Assembly (NCBI GenBank): GCA_033557465.1
Contig: CM066036.1
Location: forward strand, 585,735,574 to 585,799,573
DNA from: Ichthyophis bannanicus
Lineage: Eukaryota; Chordata; Amphibia; Gymnophiona; Ichthyophiidae
Length of the DNA stretch: 64,000 nucleotides
Reading direction: 5' to 3'
The notes beneath the pieces are model-generated. The model did not search any database. It saw nothing but the letters and a program-made list of their open reading frames with translations, and was not told where the DNA came from. Shown piece by piece: positions 30,788 to 40,159 of this stretch. The first letter of the stretch is position 1, and every line of letters starts with the position of its first letter. The position numbers were made by a program, and so were the translations under genes.

Positions 30788-32287
30788 AGAGACAATTTCT
30801 CTGTGACTTCCTGGAGTGTTAGACTCATGTGAAAAATATATGAAAGAACTCTGGAGGCCAGCATAGAGTTTTGGAAGGCCTGACGACCAAAAGCATCGAG
30901 TGTTCTTGAAGAACGACCCGGTGGATAAGAAGAATGCTTCTTCTTGCTCTTAACTTTCCTCAGTGCCGATTCCACTACAAGGGAACGATGAGAAAGTTGA
31001 GGCTTTTGGAACCCTGGAGAGGGTGGCACCCGGTACCGAACTTCAATGTCTGTAGAAACTAAAGGAAGTCGTAAGGGCGATTTCCAGACCCTGAGAAGGA
31101 GATCCTGCAGAGCAGGATGTAAAGGAAGCTTCATATTTTCCATTTGTGCCGGTGAGCCATGAGTAGGATCACAACCAGGGATAGAAATATTAAGAAAGGT
31201 TGCCATATCCAGGAGAAAAGCCTGAAAAGACTGATCTCCTATGGGAACCATCCCTGGTAAGGCTAAAGAAAGAGCCTGAGCACCAGAGGACGTACAGGGT
31301 ACTGCACCAATGCCAGGTATCGGTTCCAAACTAGGCATCGGTGCAAGAACAGGCATCGACATCGATACTGATACAGGATTAGCAGGTGAAGTTGCCATCG
31401 GGGACTGCTGCAGTGGTACCGAGATCATGAGGGAGTTATGGCTAGGATCTTTGGAACTGCCTATCTGGAAACGACAGGAGTCGGTTCCGGGATGCGTCGG
31501 TACGCAGTCCTCGAGACTAGATATCGGCTCAAGACTCGGCATCGAAGAAAGCGAGACTATCGATGCATGTCGCGAGGGTTCCGACGCCGGTGGCAGTATC
31601 GGCGATGCCGATACCACTAAGGCAGTCTGGGTTACATCGATCGATACCGACGGTACCGAGGATACCCGAAGAGCACCTCTTGCAAATGGTAAGGCGGTCC
31701 ACCTCGATGCCGATGCCAGGGTATCGGAACCGATCGACGCCGGTACCGTCCCGGAGCATGGCTGAGATTGAGAGAAGTCAATGCGGTGCGTATCGATCGG
31801 TCCCGAAGGTACCGAGGATGCCCGATGACAATCCCTGGTGAAGAGTGGAATACTCGACACCGGTGCCGATGCCGAAGGCTCGGTACTGCTCGAAGCGGAT
31901 ACCACCCCCGCGCATGGCTCAGGCATGTTCTGTGAGGGGTGAGCCCCAGGAACATCCTGAAACCCCTTTAACGCTTTGGAGCCCGAAGACTCCCGCAGGG
32001 GTAATGCCAATGGATTCTTGAGGGTAAGGCCGGAGCCGTCATCATGCTGGGCATGGGACATACCACTCAAGCATTGACTAGTCTTAACAGACTGTTTTTG
32101 GGTTACCTGATCCTGTGAAGTAGAGAAACCGGGTACCCTCACTGCCGAGGAAAAAACGGTATCGAGGGAAACTCTAAATACTGAAGGTTTCCTCACAAAA
32201 CACACAGTTGAGACACCAACTATTGGTGTCTAAAAAGAAACAGGTGTTTCCACATTGAATGCACTTCTTAGGAAAAGAAGGCTCCAT
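30788..32287 (-). pseudogene. DIRS-III gag N-terminal and central parts (copy 2)
   Basis: The start at 32287 matches the copy 1 start. A deletion of about 39 bp near 32197 relative to copy 1 shifts the frame after the Cys cluster. From 32205 to the DIRS-I insertion the frame is open and Ser/Pro-rich (SGSKALKGFQDVPGAHPSQN; PLEPIPGIGAVPCTSSG), then conserved (LPLHPALQDLLLRVWKSPLR, ALRKVKSKKKHSSYPPGRSS, LDAFGRQAFQNSMLASRV). The nested DIRS-I splits it after VTEKLSLL; the rest is at 25407-24934. Confidence 0.77.
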
Positions 32288-32449
32288 AATGAAAAGGCCT
32301 AGTAGGCCCAAGAAGTTAAGGCAAAAAACTGAAGAAAATGTTTCTCAGAATTTAGTCAAAAATCCACCGGCGATACCGGTGGCAGCGGGAAATACAGCCG
32401 CGACCACAAGAAAACAAAAAACTAAAGTAATTAAAAAGAAAAGTTTCTG

Positions 32450-32651
32450 CGGTGACAGGAGGACGTCCTGTCGGCTCCGCGGAAAAACGAAAACTGAAGA
32501 GAGGCTGTGGAGAAGGCGGGAAGTCACTGCGCAGGCGCGAGGGATGCTGCCAAAAGCTTTCTGATTGGAAGCTGGGCAGCATTCCCGTGCAGGCTCCGTC
32601 GGTACCGACGTACCCATATGTGAAGACTCATTCCTGCTTGTTCCTGGAGAT
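32450..32651. repeat. Right terminal repeat of DIRS-III copy 2
   Basis: Matches 14400-14600 and ends cttgttcctggagat; then PLE sequence resumes. Confidence 0.82.
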
Positions 32652-34075
32652 AAATTGTGATAGAAACCAATTAATAATAAAACTATCGATACATGAATAG
32701 GTGTATAAACATGTAAATCCAATATATATACCTTTGTTAGTAGGAAAATTCAATTCAACTACTGTGCATACTAAAAAAGAGATAAAGGAGAGCAAGTAAT
32801 TATATTCTCACGTAGACGTGATTTGAAAATAAGAGCAGGAGTGAGTACAATCAATAAACCATCCCTTGTTTGGATGTATCTGGTTACTGTTCTTATCCCC
32901 AATAAAGGAGCCGGAGTCAATGTGAGCATTTAAATACCAAACACATACTACAATGTACTTCGATCCCTGAACTATTGCACACGGCGTTAAAAGCTATTCA
33001 CTTCCTTTATCGCTTTACAAAAGGACCATTACGGAGTGTATCATATCTCTATTTTAATGTGCATGTTATCCATATAATGTGGTATCGTTCTGTAATATCT
33101 TTTATCTTCAATAACTGGTTCTACTTCTATTTTTCCTTTTTAAATCGCTAAAAATATGAATGCTGCATCGATTGTTTGAATACAATGTTTCTCATTTGTT
33201 GATCCATTGTATAAACATCTCCTCCTGCTCCTAAACTAACCCCTTTATTCATCTGACATACAGCCTTCTTACGCAGAACAGGTGATTTCCAAAAACAAAA
33301 ATAAAACCAATACTAAACATCCCGTCATACCTTGTAATAGCCGATGAATCGTTTGGTAAAAATAAAGGATAGCTATACGTCAGATGCGCGCCTGATCTCC
33401 TAGCTTCACACTTTGTCAGTGAAAAATCGCCCGCTTCTGCGCTATCTTTAAACGCGGGAAAATTGACGTCATCTTCCGAAAAGCAATATAGTCATTAGTT
33501 GCTAGGTAAATCTAAAACCCTCTATTTTCTTCCTTTTAAATCGTATTCAAACACATCCATTCATTTTTACACTGCCCTTCAACTATATTTTTAATCCAAG
33601 GGTACTGTTCTGCAGACATTAATCAGTTCTTATAGATGCAAGACTGTTCATAAGGGAACAATCGCACCTGTATTATTTTCGATGGGAGTCCTGAAATAAC
33701 CCTCACTTCTATCATTAATCATTAAATGGTTTTCAACATATATTACTTCTAAAACCGATATAATTATATACTATTGATACATCCATCATACATTCTCAAT
33801 CAATACTGCGCATTTCAAATGCACCGCACTGCTTCCAAAGTATCATTTGACAAAATAAAAATAATCATAATAAAAAGATTATTATTACTACCAGCACCTA
33901 ATACATGCCTACTTTAATTGCACTGCATTTGCCACTCAGGCTAACCATATCTTAGATCTTCCATCAAATAATTAATCAAATGTTCCAAGCTATAGAAAAA
34001 CTGACAAATCTGTGTCTAAATTCAAACCATTGGGAGATAGGGAATTTAATTTAAAAATGTATTTCTGTTCCAATC
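32652..34075 (-). other. PLE 1 long noncoding 3' region
   Basis: AT-rich, no frame of note. Lies downstream (minus strand) of the GIY-YIG coding end at 34076. Nothing else recognised. Confidence 0.6.
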
Positions 34076-34963
34076 TTAATATTGTTTTCTTAATATCCCC
34101 TCTCTCCAATTTAATTTGACTCTCTTGATTACAAAAAATCTTATATCATTAACTTGATGCGCCATCTCTTGCCAGTGGGCCACAAGGGGTTTTTCTACGG
34201 CACCTCTCCTAATACAACTCTTACGCTCAATAATTCGTACTCTCACACTCCTAATTGTCTTCCCCACATACAAATGCTTGCACGGGCACTGTATAACTTA
34301 AATCACATGTGTGGTATTGCAATTCGAAAAATCTTCTATCTTAAATTCTTCTTGTGTTGTGGGATGTATAAATATATCTCGTACTGGCAATGCAAGAGAA
34401 CATATTGAGCATTTCCAACAACAAAATTGGCCTTTATATTTAGAGAGGAACCTCTGTTCCGTTAGTGCAGATGGGACTAACAAGTTCTTCAGGTTAACAT
34501 TACGTTTGTGAGCTACTGTAATGGTAGTGTCATGAAATCCTGGTAAAGATTGAATAAGATGCCATTCCTTTCGTAAAACCTGCGTAATTTTCTTTGAATG
34601 CACTGAATATAACAATGGACATACTAACCCCACATCTTTTTTTATGCCATGCGGCTTTAGAAGAATTTCTCGAGAAGTATGTTTAGTCCTGTGATATGCT
34701 GACTCAATGAATTGCATAGGATACTTCCTTGCTGTAAATCTGTCTTTCATTATATCCGCTTGAACTTCAAAATCCTGCATTTTGGTACAGGCCCTCCTGG
34801 CTCTAAAAAATTGACCTACAGGCAAATTTTTCTTCAATGCAGGATTGTGAAAACTATCAAAATGTAATAACTGATTGCGATCCGTAGGTTTCCTATACAA
34901 TGATGTAATCAACTGCCCCCCTTCCTTTTTAATAATTAAATCCAAATAAGGTATTTGCTGGGG
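34076..34963 (-). pseudogene. PLE 1 RT thumb and GIY-YIG endonuclease
   Basis: Penelope-like elements fuse an RT to a C-terminal GIY-YIG nuclease. Here only the part after the RT palm remains: YLDLIIKKEGG then SLYRKPTDRNQLLHFDSFHN (typical PLE thumb), SREILLKPHG, a Cys-rich linker (QFCCWKCSICSLAL, SNCNTTHVI) and, after one stop at 34298, CPCKHLYVGKTIRSVRVRI, the GIY-YIG nuclease core with its YVGKT motif. The end RRGAVEKPLVAHW to LRKQY closes at 34076. The 5' truncation joins directly to the inverted arm at 34966. Inactive. Confidence 0.82.
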
Positions 34964-34965
34964 AT

Positions 34966-35238
34966 CATAACCTGGAGTTTCAGAATATTTTATGTACTAT
35001 TTATTATTATTAGTTTTTTAATTATGGCATATTGATTCATTTTTAAGTTTGTTTTTAATGATATTTGTGTTTTGTATTTATGTTTGTGTATTTATGGATG
35101 TAGCACGCCTAAATCCCCTGATAAAGTAAAATCAAAACACAGCCTGTGTCGGGCTCTTTGGGCTTTTAGAAGTGCGATTTATATCAACTTTCAATAAAAG
35201 ATTCCTTCCTGTTTTAACCACGGATTTTGGACTGGGTG
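34966..35238. repeat. PLE 1 right inverted arm
   Basis: 273 bp, complement of the left arm (15924-16093 plus 22116-22223), with the block gtagcacgcctaaatcccct. It is followed by a 32-bp extension to 35270 that the left arm lacks. Confidence 0.85.
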
Positions 35239-35289
35239 CTTTCTGCTGACGTGTTGTAGTGCTCCTTTGTTGGACATAAGCGAAAGAGA

Positions 35290-35648
35290 TGCAGTCTACT
35301 AGCAGAATTGAAATAGAGTGTTTGGAAACAGCAGCCCCTAGCTTATTCGATCAAAAGAAACAAAAAGTTGGATGCACTTTCTATGGGCTTTTGTCTGCTC
35401 CAAGTAGAAGACTAAGGCTCACTTGCAGTCCAACATGTGCAACACAGCTTCCCCTTTGTGTGCATCAGGTCTCGGAAAAAATGTTGGAACAACGGAATGA
35501 TTAAGGAGGAAATCCGATACCACTTTTGGAAGGGATTTAGGATGAGTACAAAAGACCACTCTATTATGGTGGAATTTGGTGTAACGTCGATGAACCACTA
35601 GAGCCTGAAGCTCGTTCACTCTGCGTGCTAAAATGACTGCCACCAGAA
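35290..35648 (-). pseudogene. DIRS-H tyrosine recombinase, central part
   Basis: Continuation of 15904-15724 across the PLE. Minus-strand reading gives HPKSLPKVVSDFLLNHSVVP, FFPRPDAHKGEAVLHMLDCK, a stop, then a decayed LFVSFD-type segment. Box I (ARRVNELQALVV) lies at about 35600-35640, and the DIRS-I copy 2 insertion follows immediately upstream. Confidence 0.75.
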
Positions 35649-35845
35649 AGCGTAGTTACTCACCTGTAACAGGTGTTCTCCAGGAGCAGCAGGAATCAGT
35701 CCTCACATATGGGTGACGTCGGCGCCGACGGAGCCCTCGCGGAGCAATTTTCCCCAGCTTTCAAAGAAAGCCTTTGGGAATTGCAGCGCGCATGCGCGGT
35801 CCTCTTCCCGCCCAAGGGTGCCATCTTGCTCAGTCAGATGACATA
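35649..35845. repeat. Left terminal repeat of DIRS-I copy 2
   Basis: Starts agcgtagttactcacctgta like copy 1; inverted relative to 42176-42363. The PLE 2 insertion begins just inside its inner edge. Confidence 0.87.
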
Positions 35846-36833
35846 TGTATTTTACTCAATATCAATTGCTAAATTTCCAGATAAAAGCAAATAATAATAA
35901 ATTGTAAAAATCACTTAACATGCACACGTTTTTTGAACAGCGGGTCTCAGATTCTTATGGAGTTTTTCAGTGACAATGGCAAAAGCCAGTAACTACTCCC
36001 GATATACATCAACGACCCTTTTTGTTTTTTGAACGTGTGGTTTTTTTCCAAGCGTTTTGAAATGACTTATCCAAGATGCATTTTATAAAACAGAAGGTAG
36101 GCTTATCTTAAAAGTGTTGTATCCCAACGCCTACTTCAGCGCCATCGCGTTTCACGGATATGTTCCGTTTCTTCAGGGGTTAAATAAGCCTATGCTTTGT
36201 ATGTATTCGAATATCTGGAACAAAAAGCAATAAAAATATACCCACATTCCAATCAGCAAATATTTTCATTCAGCAAACAAGCGGATCATATTCAGATATG
36301 TGAAGACCCCGCTTACCTCAGTTATGCGCCCTGAATGCAACTGCTGCAAAGGCTCAGAAAAACGCCGCGCATGCGGTCTGAAAACCAGGGGAGTGTCTAT
36401 ATATAGTCTAAGTGACTGTGTTGTTTATCAATGGAATCATAGCTAACATCAGATGCATAGAGTCCAATCAATTTGGGTGTTAAGCCCACCGGGAATAACT
36501 GTCTGCAATTTAAAGATCCATCGTTGTTCTTTGTAAATAAGGGTTTGATCCAAAGTTTTATCTCCCATTGCCTTATTAACTTTTTCAATGCAGAAACAAC
36601 GAAGGTCAGTGAAAGTATGGTGGTGAGTCAAACAATGAGCTACCATGGGAGCAGTAAGAGTTTTACATTTAAGTCTACTGCGATGTTCTCCTAAACGAAT
36701 TCGAAATGGACGCATAGTTTACAATTTATTATTATTTGCTTTTATCTGGAAATTTAGCAATTGATATTGAGTAAAATACATATTTCTGGCTTAACTGCAA
36801 TTTTACTCTTGAGTTTAAGACCAAACTAGATTG
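35846..36833 (-). mobile_element. Penelope-like element 2, 5'-truncated
   Basis: 988 bp flanked by a 15-bp target duplication cagtcagatgacata (35831-35845 and 36834-36848); copy 1 has the site once (25596). Inverted arms of 63 bp (35846-35908 / 36718-36780) bracket a GIY-YIG coding remnant, and the right arm has a 53-bp extension (36781-36833). Same architecture as PLE 1 but different sequence, so a second PLE family. Confidence 0.85.
36397..36715 (-). pseudogene. PLE 2 GIY-YIG endonuclease C-terminal part
   Basis: Reads MRPFRIRLGEHRSRLKCKTL then APMVAHCLTHHHTFTDLRCF, ending with WIFKLQTVIPGGLNTQIDW, the standard ending of PLE GIY-YIG proteins. The R...EHRS motif and the Glu in KEQRWIF are present. 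The YVGKT start of the domain is missing because the element is truncated at 36717, directly at the inverted arm. The frame shown closes shortly after the conserved end. Confidence 0.83.
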
Positions 36834-36909
36834 CAGTCAGATGACATAGCTAAAAGACAGAAAAAAATAAGTAAAAAAGAAAGCATAGAACTGCAACTCC
36901 GAGGAGGGA

Positions 36910-37010
36910 GGGTTGTGAGGACTGATTCCTGCTGCTCCTGGAGAACACCTGTTACAGGTGAGTAACTACGCTTTCTCCAGGACCAAGCAGGAAGTCAGTC
37001 CTCACATATG
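36910..37010. other. Internal complementary region of DIRS-I copy 2
   Basis: Complement of left end up to gagtaactacgct (36972) fused to complement of right end (ttctccaggaccaagcagga onward); here it matches the real right end exactly at the acca position. Confidence 0.87.
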
Positions 37011-37160
37011 GGACTCCCAAGCTTAAGGCTACCGGAGACCCTAAGCACAAAAATGAGCTCCCTCAAGCTCCCTCAAGCTCAGTAGCCCAGAGGGAAGGAA
37101 TCCTCTCTGAATACGTCCCCAACCGGTAGCCCAACATCCGGGATGGAGGGTAGGAGTTGC

Positions 37161-38400
37161 CTATACCTCGAAGAGGTTACGGAGGACTGCCTGTCCGAAA
37201 GCACTGTCCCTGCAGGACTCCCTCTCCAGGCAGTAGTGGGCCGCAAAAGTCTGGCTTGAAGACCAAGTAGCGGCCCGGCAGATGTCTGCCAATGGAACAG
37301 AGCGGAGGTAAGCCACTGACGTAGCCTTCGCCCGAACACGATGGGCCGTGACTCGACTTTCCAACGAGAGGCCGGCTGCCTCGTAAGCCCAAGCTATACA
37401 GTCAGCAATCCAGATGGACAAAGTACGCTTGGAGACAGGGAGCCCCAACTTATTGGGGTCATAAGAGACGAAGAGCTGAACAGCCCGTCTGTGCTCCCGC
37501 GTACGGTCAAGGTAGAAGGTCAACGCCCTTCTACAGTCCAGGGTATGCAAGACCATTTCAGCTCGGCTGGAGTGTGGCCTGGGAAAGTAGGTCGGAAGCA
37601 TCACCTCCTGGTTGATGTGAAAAGGGGAAACCACTTTGGGAAGAAACTTAGAGTGAGTCCGTAGGACTACCCGGTTCTTATAGAACCTAGTGTACGGAGG
37701 ATCAGACACCAGGGCCTGCAGCTCACTAACGCGTCTAGCAGAAGTGAGGGCCACCAAGAACAATGTTTTCCAAGAAAGAAAACGAAGAGGACAGGTAGCC
37801 ATAGGTTCAAACGGCGGACAGGTAATCCGCTGTAAAACCACATTGAGATCCCAGTCCGGGGCTGGTGGGCGCAAAGGTGGTTTAAGGAGAAGGAGGCCTC
37901 TGAGAAAACGAGCCACCAGAGGGTGGCTAGAAAGAGGTCTGCCCTCCACCGGCATGTGGTGCGCAGAAAGAGCACTGAGGTGGACCTTGACCGAGTTGGA
38001 CTTAAGTCCAAGATTGGAGAGGGAAAGCAAGTACTGCAAGACCACTGACGCTGAACAGGAGAAGGGATCTTGAAACTGCTGAGCACACCAGACGGAGAAC
38101 CGACGCCACTTCAGAGCGTAGGACTTCCGGGTGGAGGGCCACCTGGAGGCCAAAATGACATCCTCCACATCTGGAGGCAGGCGGAGGGGAGCAAGGACTA
38201 CCCTTTCAGCAGCCAGGCCATCAGATGAAGGGACCGGAGGTTGGGATGCAGGAGAGTCCCCTGATCCTGTGACAGGAGGTCGGGCTGACAACCCAGAGGA
38301 AGAGGGGTGTCTACCGCCAGCTGCATTAGAAGTGGGAACCAAGGTTGTCTCGGCCACCGGGGAGCCACTAGGATCATCGATGCTTTGTCTCTGAGAACTT
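37161..38400 (-). CDS. DIRS-I tyrosine recombinase (copy 2), intact
   Basis: Integrase for the circular DNA. The open frame (to 38618) contains a complete recombinase: DVEDVILASRWPSTRKSYAL, KWRRFSVWCAQQ, core-binding LKSNSVKVHLSALSAHH, AWDLN-type segment DWDLNVVLQRITC, box I SARRVSELQALV (catalytic Arg), KVVSPFHINQEVML, HxxR in AHRVRAKATS, and CRAATWSSSQTFAAHY with Trp and the catalytic Tyr, ending LRNLFEV. The first part overlaps the polymerase frame; the similarity to other copies starts near 38350, so the given start is approximate. The conserved 20-mer 37140-37159 lies one base beyond the stop. No breaks seen. Confidence 0.88.
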
Positions 38401-40159
38401 TGAAGAGTGTCCGAGACACCAGCGGCATGGGAGGAAAGGCATATAAGAGGCCTGTGGACCATGGAATCAGAAGAGCATCCGCCGCTACTCTGAGAGGATG
38501 CGGTTGTCGAGAGCAGAATCTGGGAAGTTGCCGGTTCAGAGGACTGGCAAACAGATCCATGGTGGGGAGGCCCCACTTGAGAAAGATCCGCTGAACCACC
38601 ATCGGATCCAGCCTCCACTCGTGCGGCTGGAGGATCCTGCTTAGCTTGTCGGCCAGGTCATTTTCTTGACCTGGGAGATAGACAGCTTTGAGGATGATGC
38701 CATGGTGGACAGCCCAAGAGCATAGTTTTTGTGCCTCCTGACAGAGAAGTAAGGAGCCTGTCCCGCCTTGTTTGTTCACATAGAACATGGCAACCTGATT
38801 GTCTGTCTGTATCAGCACCGACTGATGAGAAATCAGGTGAGAGAATGCTTTGAGCGCTAAGCGGATGGCTCTGAGCTCCAGGAAGTTTATCTGTTGAGCA
38901 GACTCCCAAGGAGTCCAGAGACCTTGAGTACATGTCCTTTGGCAGTGTGCTCCCCAACCCAGGAGAGAAGCATCGGTCGTCAGGACCTGAGAATGCGGAG
39001 GGGGCTGAAAAGTCACTCCTAGTACTAGGTTGGCAGATGAAGCCACCATTGCAGAGAAGAGACCAGCCGGTCGGAGATCTGTACGGAGTCCGCTAGGCTC
39101 CCAGTGGCCTGATGCCATTGTGTGCGAAGGCACCATTGAGCAGGTCGCATGTTCAGGCGGGCATTGGGGGTCACATGGACCGTGGAAGCCATATGGCCGA
39201 GCAGTCTCAGAAATTGCCTGGCCGAGACCAGGGAATTGCTGTGAAAGTGGCTGGCGAGATCCATGAGCCTTTGGGCCCTGTCCAGAGGCAGGAAGGCCTG
39301 CGCCTGAAGAATGTCCAACCTGGCACCAATGAATTCGAGATTTTGAGAGGGGAGCAAAGTGGACTTTGCGAAGTTTATGACAAATCCCAAGTGCTGGAGT
39401 AGCTTGAGTGGCCCCTTGGGAAGACTGGGCTCTGATGAGCCAGTCGTCCAGGTATGGAAACACAAAAAGGCCTTGAAGTCTTAGATAGGCCGCCACCACT
39501 GCCAGGCATTTGGTGAACACCCTGGGGGCGGAGGATAGGCCAAAGGGCAGTACTCTGTACTGGTAATGATTTCCTCCCACCACAAACCTGAGATATTGTC
39601 TGTGGTCTGGATGAATAAGGATATGAGTATACGCATCCTTTAGATCCAAGGAGCATAGCCAGTCTCCCTGCTGGAGGTGGGGCAGCAGGATTCCAAGGGT
39701 AAGCATCTTGAACTTTTCCTTTGCAAGGAACTTGTTGAGGTTTCGCAAGTCCAGGATAGGTCTGAGGCCTCCTGTTCTTTTTGGTATCAGAAAGTACCTG
39801 GAGTAAAACCCTTGACCTTTCAGGTGGTGGGGCACCGGTTCCACAGCCTGTTCCTGAAGGAGACTTGCTAACTCCTGAAGGAGTAAGTCCCTGTGCAGAG
39901 GGAGTCTCGGAGGCTCCCCTGGAAAATAGGAGGGAGGTACCTGGTGAAAGTGAAGAAGATAGCCCTTCCGAACTATGTGAAGTACCCAGGTATCTGTGGT
40001 GATGTTGGACCACCTTTGGGCAAAGTGGACCAGCCGGCCTCCTGTGCTGAGAGAAACCAGCTGAGGGGGAGAGGCTATGCTGATGAAGTCAAAAACCCCC
40101 ACCCTGCTGAGCAGGGGCTGGTGGTGCAGGCTTGGGGGCTTGCTGCCTACGGGACCCAT
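38198..40159 (-). pseudogene. DIRS-I reverse transcriptase/RNase H (copy 2), compensated frameshifts
   Basis: A single 653-codon frame that looks intact, yet residues encoded by about 39410-39030 are out of frame relative to copy 1. The correct segment (HLGFVINFAKSTLLPSQ through QFLRLLGHMASTVHVTPNAR) is read in the neighbouring frame 39465-39025. Two indels, one just after the YLDDW box and one before RNase H, cancel each other. RT motifs (ILDLRNLNKFLA, LDLKDAYTHILIHPDH, FPYLDDWLI) and RNase H (TDASLLGWGAHCQR, LELRAIRLALKAF, QTDNQVAMFYVNKQGG) are in the main frame. The scrambled connection/thumb region makes activity very unlikely. Confidence 0.85.

Larger units (their letters stand above)
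22302..32651 (-). mobile_element. DIRS-III copy 2, split by DIRS-I copy 1
   Basis: Complete ends: left terminal repeat (22302-22500), internal complementary region (22566-22668), right terminal repeat (32450-32651). Without the nested DIRS-I it is about 5 kb. It encodes only a gag protein (32287-30788, continued 25407-24934). The central 22785-24930 is noncoding and contains a 324-bp perfect palindrome. It has no polymerase or recombinase, so if mobile it depended on another DIRS. It lies in the noncoding part of PLE 1 with no evident target duplication. Confidence 0.8.
15924..35270 (-). mobile_element. Penelope-like element 1, split by two DIRS insertions
   Basis: Flanked by a perfect 19-bp target duplication, tggacataagcgaaagaga (15905-15923 and 35271-35289), in a DIRS recombinase gene. 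Own sequence is 15924-16093, about 22116-22301 and 32652-35270, roughly 3 kb. Its outer ends are inverted copies (arms of about 275 bp: 15924-16093 plus 22116-22223, against 34966-35238), and the right arm carries a 32-bp extension (35239-35270). PLEs are known for pseudo-LTRs, 5' truncation and a short tail. The coding part (34963-34076) keeps only the RT thumb and GIY-YIG endonuclease. Confidence 0.8.

Noticed and set aside
22302..32651. Interpreting the paired inverted DIRS ends as a large host inversion
   Set aside because: Inverted ends are intrinsic to each DIRS element, and each pair is explained by one complete insertion.
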